The position numbers were made by a program, and so were the translations under genes. The notes under the pieces were generated by a model, which ran no database searches, was not told where the DNA came from, and saw only the letters and a program-made list of their open reading frames with translations. Source: Persicaria tinctoria (lineage: Eukaryota > Streptophyta > Magnoliopsida > Caryophyllales > Polygonaceae). From it: a stretch of DNA of 64,000 bases. The stretch covers positions 22,268,615 through 22,332,614 of the forward strand of contig JBANSL010000012.1 in the NCBI GenBank assembly GCA_037127255.1, given 5' to 3'. Position 1 is the stretch's first letter; each line of letters begins with the position of its first letter. Below are positions 45,424 to 61,451 of the stretch, one piece after another.

Positions 45424-47150
45424 ATCAATTCATATCGAATCCGCTCTCTTTGGAGAGGCTCTTCCAAAAACCCACGCCGCCACCGCCTTCATCCACTTCG
45501 GTCGGATGAAAGTATGAAACACACATCAAGAGGGAGGATGAGCCGGCCCTTCAGAGACCACAATGCAACACAGGCTAATTAGTCACTACCTAAACAAAAA
45601 TATCCAATTTACAGCAAAATCCATACCAAAACACAAGTCAAAAACAAGGTCTTCACTAGAAGTAAAACTCTCTTCTGATAAGACGCCCTGAAAACCCTCG
45701 CTGATGAACTCTCCCCGCCGACCACCTCTTCGGAGGCCAAACACAACCTCTTCGGAGGCCATAAATCCTCTTCGGAAGCCATAAACTCTCCTCGGAGGCC
45801 GATAATCTACCTCGTTGGTCCAAGGACAGGGCTTAGGCCATCGCTGACTCGGCTTCGGCCGCAGCTACTTAATTTGATTATCTCTCGTGGTGACCTTCTA
45901 TCTTCGTCTTCGGCTCGACTCTCCGGCAGACTCCGTTTATCTCGGGCGCCTGCATTGGTCACTCTTCTTCCTGCCTCCTTGAATCCTCCTTCAATTCGGG
46001 CATCATGATCCTCCTTTGTCAACACACCTCTCCGGTGTTTCGTCGATGTTGGCTTCTCCTTTCCCGGCCACCAGGGCTTGTCCTCCTTCTCGTACTTAGC
46101 CTCGGGTTTCTCAAGCCTGCGCCGGATGTCTGACCTTGTCTTCCACCTTGGTCTTGGCGCGATCTTACTTTCGCTGCTAATCTATCAGCCAAAAGCTTCT
46201 TTTCTTTTGAGGGTTTGTAGATTCATGGTCGTGGTTCTCCTTCCCATTACCGTCATTCTCCAATTCGAACAATCGGCCTCCAATTTCTGATTTTTGGTTC
46301 GATTTGGCCCGAACCTCTCGACGTCTCTTCAGTTTCTTAGTCGGAGGTGTGGCTGTCCGGTCGAATCGCTCTGCGCCTCTGCCCCCTCGGTCACTCTTCT
46401 CCTCCTGGTGATGCCGCTTGGTATTGTCGATGTCGCCGGCGTACCGCCCTGGTCGATATCTCGGTGTTGTATGGCTGCCATCCTGGCTGCGTCCCTTGTG
46501 ACCGGGCCCGATTTGGTGCTTTGGGCCAAGGTTTGACCTGAAAACGTTTAATTAAAAAAAAGTTAACTTTTATATATCTATGTGTGTATTATTATATATT
46601 AAAGCCTGAAAAGGTTCGAATCAAACTCCTGAAAGGGTTAAATATAATAAATCCCAAAAGGGGTAGGAAAATAATCTTAAGAATAAGTTCGCACACAGAT
46701 TTTCGTTGGATGCTTGATTTTTCCCTTATTGATCGGTTTGTGTTCGTTCGTTTGGCATCGGGTTGTTGCTTTGGTGTGGAGGCATTTAGTTTCGAGTTGG
46801 GTTGTAGTATCGGGCTGCCAGTGTGATCGTGAGGATCGTGGTTGTGTTCGTGGTCTTCGAAGATCCCTTATTTAGGTGGGGGCAACGTCGGTGATCCACT
46901 TCCCCTAGTTTCGCCCTTTTCAATGGTGGGTTACTGTTCTCCGCCATCTCGACGTCGAGTCGCCGTGTGAGTCGTCGCACTCCCCCGCGTTCTCGACATT
47001 CGTGACCCGCCCTAGATCTCCCTCAAGTCCTCTGCCGGCGGACGAATTTTTCGGGTTGTTTGGGCTTTTATGTTATTTGTTGACGGCTAGTCCGTCTGCC
47101 GATTCGTCGGTCTCTCGAGTTTTAGGTCTGTCTTTATCAAAAAAAAAGTA
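45422..47150. other. Unassigned region ending in an A-tail, possible retroposon
   Basis: No intact gene. A run of four degenerate units of CCTCTTCGGAGGCC type starts at about 45725 (spacing 20-22 bp). The right end reads TCTTTATC followed by nine A's (about 47131-47147), like a plant LINE/SINE tail. GC content is higher than in neighbouring DNA. No target duplication was found and no RT motif was seen, so the retroposon label is tentative. Confidence 0.3.
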
Positions 47151-47177
47151 TTGTATTAAAGTAAACTATAGTACGAC

Positions 47178-47194
47178 CCCCGCGCCATGGCGCG
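47178..47194. repeat. Helitron-like terminal palindrome, second site
   Basis: CGCGCCATGGCGCG (47181-47194) is a perfect palindrome preceded by ACTATAGTACGACCCC, similar in context to 38951-38966. Confidence 0.4.
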
Positions 47195-48277
47195 TTTTCT
47201 TAAAACTAAAATATTATATATAAAAATATTATAAAATATTAATAAATGTTAAGATAAAAATCATAAAAAAAAACTTTATAATAAATGTATCTTATAATTA
47301 TCTAAGAAAATTATTTTTACAAAATTTTTATGTAAAGTATAATACATGAATATAGATATTTTAAATTACTCAGTAATAATAATATCAATATCATTATAAC
47401 ATTGTTTAAATGCGATGTGTCATAATCAATAGTTATATTCAATGTTTTAAATTAAGCCTAATAGTTATATTAGATTGAATTCAATACTTTAAATTAAGCC
47501 TAATAATTAGTAAAATTAAAGAAAAAAGAGAATTAAAGGAAAAAGAAAAAAAAGAATTAAAGAAAATAAAAGAAAATTAGCAAAAAAAAAATGATTAGTT
47601 AAGACTCCTAAAATGTCTTTAAAATTGACACATTATCCTAAAAGAAGAGTTTATATAAAATATGTGGCGAAAGTGGGGCGGTAGGTACGGGCCTGTATGT
47701 TTCGCCAGTTTTATGAGCCGTCGTTGCTGATTTGAATCAAATCCACATTTGTCCTCTTCTCCATTTTGATGTTGTCCATCTTCTTCCCTTTTTCCATAAC
47801 CAAACGGAGTGCAATTTCTTTTTGGCGAGTTAGATTGATTCAACGACGTCGTTTACGAAGGTGACATGGTTTGCTTGATTCCCTGTGCTCGTCGTATCTA
47901 ATTCTTCATACGTCACCGTTTTGAGGAGAGAGGGAAAGAGATCCGATACTCCATCTTAACCGTCCACTGTCTCAGATCAGATCGTCAGATTTCAGATCTA
48001 GGCTAGGCTACTTATTTTTTTGTTACAGTGGCCTGCATCACACGTCTGGCGCAGGACCCAGGTCGGACCCCAACCCAACTAGGTGCTACACTGCTACTGC
48101 CTTTTTGGAGAAATTATTATAAAAATTCCCCCCATATTTATCTGTTTTTGTTGAACACTATTTATTTGGGTGATTTTGGTAGAGGGTCTTTTTTTAATAT
48201 TCAATTAGTCACTTAGCCCCTAAATCAATTTAATTAGTTTTTGTCCTAGACCCCTTTCCAATAGGATGGGTTGGTCA
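47195..48277. other. AT-rich intergenic DNA
   Basis: No gene or RNA recognised. The short frames lack known motifs. Confidence 0.5.
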
Positions 48278-49110
48278 ATGGTCAACCGTTTGACCATTGA
48301 CCGGTCAACGTTGACCAACCCATTTTGATTCCAACTTTTTTTTTTTTAGTGATGCCAACTTTTTTTTTAGTGATACCATATTTAACCGTTTTGATGCCAA
48401 ATTTTTACTATATTTTATTTTCACTTTAATGCCACTTTTCTAATGAAATGATTGGATGTCACTTTTTTTAAACCTTGATGACATTTTTTGTTTACAGTAA
48501 TGTCACGTTGATCATTGATGCCATTTTTTTTACTGTTAACGGCTGGTGCCACTTTTTTTTTATGTCAATTTTTTGATAATATTTTTTTACCGTGATGCCA
48601 TATTTTTGATGATATTTTTTCAAAAGTAGTATTTTTGATGACATTTTTTTCTTTAATGTGATACAAATTTTTCAAAATGGCATCAATGGTCAACGTGACA
48701 TTAGAGTAAACAAAAAATGTCATCAAAGTTTAAAAAAAGTGTCATCCAATAATTTAATTAGAAAAGTGGCATCAGAGTAAAAATAAAATGTAATAAAATT
48801 TTGGCATCAAAACGATAAAATATAACATCACAAAAAATGTCATCAATGTTTTAAAAAGTGGCATTAAAAAAGAGTCATCCAATCATTTCATTATAAAAGT
48901 GACAATAAAGTGACAATATTTTGATTCCACGTTTTAAGCTCTTATGCCATCAATTATATAAAATTGTCACCATAAAATTTTGACATCAAAACGGTAAAAT
49001 ATGACATCACTAAAAAAAAATTGGCAAAAAAAAAAATGGCATCAAAATGGGTTGACCGGTTAACGGTCAACGGTCAACGTTGACCGGTCCGTGGTCAACG
49101 GTTGACCATA
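48278..49110. mobile_element. Foldback element with clustered TTGACC/GGTCAA
   Basis: 48278-48333 (ATGGTCAACCG... to ...CCCATTTTGATTCC) is largely the reverse complement of 49045-49110. Repeated GATGCCA-T(n) units on the left (about 48350-48660) face TGGCATC-A(n) units on the right (about 48680-49040), so the whole 0.83 kb could fold on itself. Each end carries several TTGACC/GGTCAA motifs, the core of the WRKY W-box. There is no coding frame. Exact ends and target duplication are not resolved. Confidence 0.65.
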
Positions 49111-50085
49111 TTTAGCGAAAAAAACAATTAAGAAGACTTAACATGCTAAAAAAACAATTAATGGACCTATCTAGCTAACCAAATATGCTTATCTAGCTAA
49201 CCAAATATGCTTAAAGGCTCATTTGAACAAAATCCCTCTATTTATATTGGGTATGATAAATTAATTGAAATTAATAATTTAGTATTGTACTCCAGTTAAA
49301 ATTGGGGAAAAAAATATGCAATAAGAGTTTAAAATGATTTATTTGTACAAAAATGGATGATATGGTACAAATTCAGACAAATAAGTAAACAACGCTTGAT
49401 TAATATAATTTCATAATTACAGGTAATTTTTGCGTAAAGTAGGCAAATACGGGGCTGGTACGTTTTATGAAGTTTGCCGTATGATGAAATGTGCAATTTG
49501 GAATATTTAAATCATAAGCTTTTATTTTTTAATATTTTTATAAACCTTGTGTTATATTTATTCTATAAATTAATGCTAATTCTTTTAAAAAATTATCATA
49601 CCAAAAATATTATTAAAAAGCATATTACTATAATTTATAAAAAGTTTTCATAACACCCCATCTATCTACATATATATTAGGTAAATAATAAAAAATATTT
49701 TAAAGTTTCACTTACAAAAAAATATTAATAGATAAATATTTCATAGCTACAATATTATTTTTATTTTTATCTAGATTTTTTATAGTAAAAGTTATTTATA
49801 TCTAAAATAATTTTTATTGAACTATACCCATAAATTGATTTAATGATGTTGTAATTTATATTAATTTAAAACACTACAGTATTAAATAATATTCTTTTAA
49901 ATAAAAATCAATTGCATGAGAAAAATTACTGTCCAATTTGTTTAAAAAAATTAAAATTTTCGAAAATATATTTTTAAGCCAAATTATAATCAAATTTGAC
50001 GTGTTTATTATTTTATTTTTAATAAATTTTCATAGATAATTAATAAAATATAATACTATTAACATATATTATATTAATAGGGTGT
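49111..50085. other. AT-rich intergenic DNA
   Basis: No gene or repeat family recognised. A 20-bp direct repeat (CTAGCTAACCAAATATGCTT) occurs twice in tandem at about 49171-49213. Confidence 0.5.
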
Positions 50086-50235
50086 GACTATATACACCGC
50101 AAATCACAAGGTTAATATTGCACGTCCTTAAGGACGTGCAAGCCTTGTGTCTAACATTGCACGTCCTTAAGGACGTGCAAGCCTTTTTATCAAGGACGTC
50201 CTTAAGGACGTGCAAGATTTGCGGTGTATATAGCC
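50086..50235. mobile_element. MITE with ACGT-CCTTAAGG palindromes, copy 2
   Basis: The ends GACTATATACACCGCAAATC (50086-50105) and GATTTGCGGTGTATATAGCC (50216-50235) are inverted repeats with one mismatch. Inside are two perfect 24-bp palindromes (50118-50141 and 50157-50180) and a 16-bp one (50196-50211), all centred on CCTTAAGG with ACGT in each arm. It lies about 220 bp upstream of the malic enzyme TATA box. Confidence 0.85.
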
Positions 50236-50422
50236 GGAACGTATTAATATCGGAAACTTCCCATTTACTATAATATATACGGTATTGTTTAAAATAGATG
50301 GGGAAAAAAAGCAAGGAAAATGTGCCTGTGGTTGGTCCCGCTCGGCTGAACTACTTCAATGCGCCTGCCTCCTGCTGTGAACAAAGTGAAACCCCCTCCC
50401 CTACACAGTTGTAAAGAGAACA

Positions 50423-50426
<4 letters not shown>

Positions 50427-50457
<31 letters not shown>

Positions 50458-50463
50458 TAAAAA
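50427..50463 (+). promoter_or_regulatory. (TC)14 tract and TATA box of the malic enzyme gene
   Basis: TC repeats run 50427-50454 and are followed at once by TATAAAAA (50456-50463). The start codon is at 50591, so transcription from about 50490 would give a 5' leader near 100 nt. C/T-rich tracts near the core promoter are common in plants. Confidence 0.6.
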
Positions 50464-50590
50464 GAAGAATCGTCTTCCTCTTTCTCTCTTTCGCTCTCCG
50501 TTTCTCCGCGCCCACGCAGTTTTGCATCAAAGAGGGGCTCAGATATTCTCTCTCATTTCTCCCCAATCTCCTCCTCCTCCTCCTTCAGCT

Positions 50591-55555
<4,965 letters not shown>

Positions 55556-55915
55556 AAACGCCTCCTGGTTGATGATGGCGTCGTCAACTTATGCGCACTT
55601 AAATTTAACAGCCACAGTACTTGTTGCGATCTCTTTTAAGTGTAATATGTTTGGGAAGATACTTGTCGTTTCCCCCTAATTTCCTTTTCAACTTGCTACT
55701 ATATTGTAGGGAAAATAGGGATGCATGGGAAGCAATTTTTTTTTTCCCTTCCGAATTTCATTGTGGGATTGAAAAGAAAAAGAAAAGAAAAGAAATGGAC
55801 TAAAAGCGTGTGATTCTGGAGAGGTGGGTGTGAAAAGCTGGACAAACGATATTGGTTAATACTGTATTTAAAAATAATTTTAGATGAGATTGTTGAAAAT
55901 ATGGGCAAAACCAAT
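55556..55915 (+). other. 3' flank and untranslated region of the malic enzyme gene
   Basis: AT-rich, with no second gene and no clear AATAAA signal seen. The poly(A) site was not located. Confidence 0.45.
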
Positions 55916-56143
55916 TTCAATGACCAAATTTCTTACGGGGTTTTACGAAGTATCGTTTTCACATATCCTTCGTAACGACAATTGTGTGGCGGATAAGGTT
56001 GCACACCTTGCTCATATTGCCCCCACCCCATCTATATACAATGACTCAAGTCTCATCGACCTCATCCGAAAGAATGCTGTCGGATAGTGGTTCCGCATCC
56101 GAATTTTTACTTAATCAAAAAAAAAAAAAATTCAATGACCAAA
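55916..56143 (+). mobile_element. 5'-truncated LINE with 13-bp target duplication
   Basis: TTCAATGACCAAA occurs at 55916-55928 and again at 56131-56143, flanking 202 bp that end in a run of 14 A's (56117-56130). The insert encodes VSFSHILRNDNCVADKVAHLA, resembling the end of the RNase H-like domain found at the C-terminus of plant L1-type LINEs, then a stop. Length, tail and duplication fit target-primed reverse transcription with severe 5' truncation. Confidence 0.85.
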
Positions 56144-56244
56144 AGACACCTGATTTTTTTTTTTAAATAAGGTAAGAATTTGGAGGATGTTAAGATTGAT
56201 TTAAGCATCGTTCAATACTTGTAAATATAATGGGTAGTTTTGAA

Positions 56245-56490
56245 TAGGGTAAACCGCAAAAAACCACTTTTTAAATAGGGTAAATTGTCCAAAATCACCC
56301 CTTATATGCTTAATTACTAGAAACCACCTCTTAAAAGGCTTCCTTTTGCAAAATTGCCCCTTCCGTTAGCGAAATTAAGAATTTCACTAACGAAAGCCTT
56401 ATAAGGGGTGGTTTTCGGTAGTTAAGCATATAAGAGGTGGTTTTGGGCAATTTACCCTATTTAAGGGGTGGTTTTCTACGGTTTACCCTA
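56245..56490. mobile_element. Near-palindromic MITE with TTGAA target duplication
   Basis: TTGAA lies on both sides (56240-56244 and 56491-56495). The ends are TAGGGTAAACCG and CGGTTTACCCTA, exact inverted repeats. Further in, AAACCAC, AGGGTAAATTG and TAAGCATATAAG-type segments on one arm face their complements on the other, so most of the 246 bp could form one hairpin. No coding frame. Confidence 0.85.
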
Positions 56491-56495
56491 TTGAA

Positions 56496-56773
56496 TAAGA
56501 GTGAGGCTTTAGACAAGATCCCAAAATGACTATTGTCAAGACAATTTTAACTAATTTAACGCATGTTCTTTTCACTTTTTTCAAACAAATTATAAAAAGG
56601 TCCAAAGCTCTCATCTACGAATCAAAGCGAATGAAAAAAACCTAAATCCGTCGAATGAATTGTTTGCTCGAAAACTGGCCAAAATCGGTGAAATTTATCA
56701 AGGAACGAATTGACCGACACTCACTTTCGTATGTCGATCAATTTAGATGATTATCGAATGACATTCAAGGGTT
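56496..56773. other. Intergenic DNA before the copia element
   Basis: No gene recognised. Confidence 0.5.
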
Positions 56774-57136
56774 ATTTGTGATAGATTACATATGTCTTAT
56801 TATTGTATAGTGGACCAAAAGCTCATTAAGGCTCAATACCTTTGTAACCTATATATATGTTATATCAATGAATGGAAACCCTAAGGAGGACATTACAATC
56901 AACCTCATAATCTCACAAGGTATCACAGCCTAAGATCCAAAGACCCTAAATTTCTTTTTTTCTCTAACCCTAGCCGCCACCTCTCTCTCTCCTTGCCGCT
57001 CCTCGCCCCCCCCCCTCACCTCGCCACCTCTCTCTCTCTTTGCCGCTCCTCGCCGCCACCCTTCCCATCCCGCCGTCGGCCTCCCCGTCCCTTGCCGCCG
57101 CACCCTCCCTCCTCTCTCTCTATCCTTCCCGCCACC

Positions 57137-60100
57137 ATGTCCATCGAAACCACCGAAACCACCGCCACCAAATCACCCTTCCATTCCGCCCTAACCATCT
57201 CCAACATCAAAAATTGCATCCCTATCATTCTTGATCATGAATCCAGTACCTACACCATGTGGTCGCACCTCTTCACGACCCATGTTAAGGCTCATAAAGT
57301 TCTCCACCACATTGACTCCTCCGCCAACCGCCCTGAAAGCGAAGACGACGATCTCTTCGCTCAACTTGACACCATTGTCCTTCAATGGATCTTCAACACC
57401 ATCTCAAAAGATCTATTGACCACCATCCTTGACCCCAAAGACTCCGCCTTGAAAGCTTGGAAGAAACTTCAGGATATCTTTCAAGACAACAAGTCCACCC
57501 GTGCTGTCTATCTCGAGCACGAATTCTCAAGTTGCAAGCTTTCCTCTTTTCCGTCGATATCTGCCTACTTTCAGCACATCAAGACCCTGGCTGATCAGCT
57601 AGACGCCGTCAACTCCAAACCGAGCGCCACCCGTCTCGTCCTCCAGGTACTCTCGGGCCTCCCTTCTGAATACAATGCTGCTGCTACTCATATACAGCAG
57701 ACGGAACCTCTCCCTACATTCGAGAAGACCCGGTCTCAACTGATCTTGGAGGAGACTCGCCTTCACCGTCAGACAACCGACGCCGCCAAAGACAAGACGG
57801 CGTTGGTCTCATCCAGTGACATCATCAAGCAGCTTGCCCTCCAGCCCGGCTGCAGCAACGACCAGCAGGGACCAAGGGGCGGCGGCGGCCGCGGCAGGGG
57901 CAGCAATGGCCGCAACAATGGTCGCCCGCAGCACTACGATCCCCGCCACCCCTCTTGGTACCCCAACCCTAGCTACCCTCCTTGGATGCCCTATGGCTAC
58001 CCTGGTGCATCGTTTCGTGGACCAGCCCCATATCCCAACCGTCAGCAGGGCTTGTTGGGTCCTGCTCCCCGTCCGTCGTCCGATCAGGCATACCCGACTG
58101 ATGTGCACAACGCCTTCTCTTCCAAGAAGCTGACACCCCCTGACGGCGCTTGGTACATGGACACTGGCGCTACCTCTCATATGACAAACTTCTCAGGTAC
58201 TCTCTCATCTCTTTCTTTTAAGGGTCCTGCTCATTCTATTATCGTCGGCAACGGTGGTCGCCTTGCTACTTCGGGCATTGGCCACACCACACTACCAACC
58301 CCTACCAACCCTTTGCACCTCAACAATGTCCTTGTTGCCCCCAAACTTGTCAAAAACATTATCTCTGTCCGTCGGTTCACCACTGACAATAATGTTTCTC
58401 TTGTGTTTGATCCGTTTGGTTTCTCTGTGAAGGATCTTACTACGGGGGTTACTCGTCTGAGATGTAATAGCACCGGGGAGCTCTATCCTGTGTCGTCACC
58501 ATCACCATCCAGCCCGTCAAGTCCAGTCGCCCTCTCGGCATCATCATCCAGTCTTTGGCATGCACGCCTTGGTCATCCCAGTCCTGCAGTTTTAGATCTA
58601 CTTCGTTCTAAGAGTCTTGTCCAATGTAATAAAGAGCTTCGCTCTAGTTTATGTTCGTCTTGTCAGTTAGGCAAGCATGCCAGACTTCCTTTTCAGCGAT
58701 CTTTAAACACTACATTTGTACCTTTTGATATTATTCATAGTGATATTTGGACATCTCCTGTGCCTAGCAAGGAGGGTCATAAGTATTACCTTTTGTTTCT
58801 GGATGATTATACACATTTCTTATGGGTTTTCCCTGGGCACTTTAAATCTCAAGTGTTCCCTATCTTTGCCAAATTCCACGCTTACATCAAAACACAGTTT
58901 CACACCTCTGTCAAGTGTTTCCAATGCGACAATGGCCGAGAATTTGACAACAAAGATTTTCACACTTTCTTTAATACCAATGAGATATCCTATCGCTTGT
59001 CCTGCCCCTACACCTCTCAACAAAATGGCAAAGCCGAACGAATCATCCGAACCATTACCAATATGATGCGCACTCTTCTTTTCCACGCATCCATTCCCCT
59101 CCTTTATTGGCCTTACGCCTTGGCCACCACATGCTACCTCCTCAACATTCTCCCTTCCACCACCCTCAACCATCGCTCACCGTTTTAGGCACTGTATTGC
59201 ACTTTGCCCATATATGATCACCTTCGTACATTTGGTTGCCTGTGCTTCCCTAATCAGGCATCCACCTCCCCCCACAAGCTTCACCCTCGCTCTACCCCTT
59301 GTGTCTTTCTTGGCTACCCGTCTGATCATCGCGGTTACATTTGCCTCGATATCAAGACTCACAGGATCATTCTCTCTCGTCATGTCACCTTTGATGAGTC
59401 GCGATTTCCCTTCGCATCTCCCACACCTCCTGTGTCGTCGACAGAGTCTGAGTCACCATTCCCTCACTTCATTCTCCCCCAGAGCTCTCCCGGTGCTCCT
59501 GCGTCTCCCCCTCCCCCACCTCCCCCGCCACCATCTACCAACAGACCACACACCCGCAGCGTCTCCGGTGTCTTCAGACCCCGTCAGATCATCTCCATGA
59601 CCACCGACCACCACCCCGCTATCCACCTCCCTTCACCTCGACAATCACCCGCGCCTCGCCTACATGCGGCGGCCGCGGCATCGAATGCTGCGCCCGCCGC
59701 AACCCCATTTGCGGCGCCCGCAGCTACAAACTCGTCCCTGGCGGCGCCCGCCGCAACCCCATTTGCTGCACCCGCCGTGTCGACCACCTCCCTGGCGGCG
59801 CCCGCCGCAGGCTTTGCAGCGCCCGCCGCAAGTAGTGCTGCGCCCGCCGCCTCTGCACCCGCCGCTTCCTCCTCCCTGCACCTTGCGCCTGTTGCCCCAG
59901 CTCGGCACCACGATCACTCCTTCCTCTAAGCTTGACCTTGTTGCTTACACTGATGCGGATTGGGGTGGTTGTCCTGACACGCGTCGCTCCACGTCTGGTT
60001 ACTGTGTCTTCCTCAACGACACCCTTGTGTCGTGGTCGGCCAAGCATCAGTCTGTCGTGTCTCGCTCCAGCGCTGAGGCCGAATACAGGGGCGTTGCCAA

Positions 60101-60425
60101 CGTTGTCTCTGAGTGCTCTTGGCTCCGCAATCTCCTGCTTGAGCTCCGTTGCCCTCTTATGAAGGCCACTCTGGTCTACACTGATAACATCTCTGCAGTC
60201 TATCTGGCTAGCAACCCGGTCCAACATCAACGCATGAAGCACATTGAGCTTGATCTCCACTTCGTCAGGGACAAGGTTGCCATAGGACATGTCCGCATTC
60301 TACATGTCCCGTCCTCATATCAGTACGCTGATATATTCACCAAGGGTTTACCTAGACAGTTGTTCATTGATTTTCGCTCCAGTCTCACTGTACGAGCCCC
60401 TCCAGTTTCGACTGCGGGGGTTTGA
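57137..60425 (+). pseudogene. copia gag-pol, nonsense-mutated and lacking reverse transcriptase
   Basis: ATG 57137 sits in a good context (GCCACCATGT); the frame is open upstream to about 56993. Order: UBN2-type gag, Gly/Arg-rich linker without a CCHC knuckle, protease WYMDTGATSH (Asp codon 58160-58162), integrase zinc motif (HARLGHP...CSSCQLGKH), integrase core with HSDIW (near 58742), CDNGREF (Asp codon 58928-58930) and NGKAERI (Glu codon 59036-59038). TAG at 59186-59188 interrupts the frame, which then continues to 59929. RNase H (AYTDADWGG, near 59943) to the end at 60425 is one frame away. All RT motifs are absent, replaced by a proline/alanine-rich stretch. Confidence 0.9.
59665..59880 (+). 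repeat. GC-rich Ala-Pro repeat where RT should be
   Basis: Degenerate repeats of GGCGCCCGCCGCAACCCC type encode units such as AAPAATPFAAPAA. The block lies between the integrase-proximal linker and RNase H, marking the joint of the RT deletion. Its GC content is far above the flanking sequence. Confidence 0.75.
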
Positions 60426-60566
60426 TAGATTACATAGGTCTTATTATTGTATAGTGGGCAGAAAGCCCATTAAGGCCCAATACCTTTGTAACCTATATAT
60501 ATGTTATATCAATGAATGGAAACCCTAACGAGGACATTACAATCAATCTCATAATCTCACAATTTG

Positions 60567-61294
60567 TAGTCATCGTTTGATAAATCTGTCGAACTCGGAG
60601 AGGACGAGGTAAATAAGGGACCTCGGCAAATGATGTTGAGGGTACAAATGAGGCTCGGCAAAAGTTGTTGAGGGTATGAAGGAACCTCGGCAAAAAGTGG
60701 TGAGGGTACACAAGAGGCTCGGTGACAGTAGTCGAGCATATATCATCACCTCGTGAGATTTACATGAGCCTTTTGCCCGACAGTAAGCCATGAAAAAAGG
60801 TAAAAAAAAACAACTCCAATCGCAACAAAACGAGCAATTTCTTTCGTTTTCGTTACAATTGCTACTCATAGTTCAACTCAAACAACACCCAAATCAATAA
60901 CAATCAAACAGAACACACAAACAACAACCAATTTAATCAATTTCAATTCTAATTTCAAACCCTAAAACACACAATTTCTTGAAATAAAAACCATTAAAAT
61001 CAATTGTAAATAAAACTTCTTGCCTTAAATTTAATAGATTTGTTGAAAGCTCTCACAAATCTATCGCAATGAACAAGGTATGAGTGATTTATCTCTATCG
61101 TTTGTGTCCCGTTCAAGTGAAACGAGGTTGAATAGCGTTAGTTTTCAATTCTTCTCGCGGGCAGATTTGTAATTGTATTTTTAGAATGGGAAGGACTTGT
61201 GTGCAATTTTATGAAAATGGTCTTGTCAATAGCCCTTTTCCCATCTTGTATGAAGCCCTTATGATTGAATAATTATCACTTAGATATGATTTTC
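60567..61294. other. Intergenic DNA with a 32-bp minisatellite
   Basis: CTCGG starts repeat units at 60622, 60654, 60686 and 60718, an exact 32-bp period (unit core CTCGGCAAAAGTTGTTGAGG). The rest is AT-rich with no gene recognised. Confidence 0.65.
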
Positions 61295-61436
61295 TGTTAT
61301 AATATTATTATATTGTGATGGATAAACACTAGAAACCCTAGTTCCCGTGTAAACTCCTATATAAAGGGTCCCTTGGAACCCCAATAAGACATCAGTTCAT
61401 TCTCTTCTTCTCCTCTTTATTCTACATATTATCACA
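61295..61436 (+). mobile_element. LTR of short-LTR element H2
   Basis: TGTTATAATATTATTATATT to ATATTATCACA, about 142 bp with TATATAAA at 61358-61365. Most of it is shared with 37341-37453. It is followed by CGTTATCAGCACGAG (61437-61451), a variant of the TATCAGAGC-type copia primer site. The 3' LTR would lie beyond the window. Confidence 0.65.
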
Positions 61437-61451
61437 CGTTATCAGCACGAG

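Larger units (their letters stand above)
56779..60561 (+). mobile_element. Complete but RT-less Ty1/copia element
   Basis: 139-bp LTRs (56779-56917 and 60423-60561; TGATAGATTAC to AATCTCACA) are flanked by a 5-bp target duplication ATTTG (56774-56778, 60562-60566). After the 5' LTR comes AGGTATCACAGCC, close to the initiator tRNA-Met primer site. A G-rich tract (CTGCGGGGGTT) precedes the 3' LTR. By eye the LTRs differ at about 8 of 139 positions, so the insertion is not recent. Short LTRs and order PR-IN-RH fit the Ale/Retrofit side of copia. The reverse transcriptase domain is missing and the ORF is broken, so the element is dead. Confidence 0.9.

Noticed and set aside
58820..60290. Minus-strand and alternate-frame ORFs within the copia element.
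   Set aside because: Shadow frames of gag-pol and of the GC-rich Ala-Pro repeat. The sense frame carries all recognisable domains.
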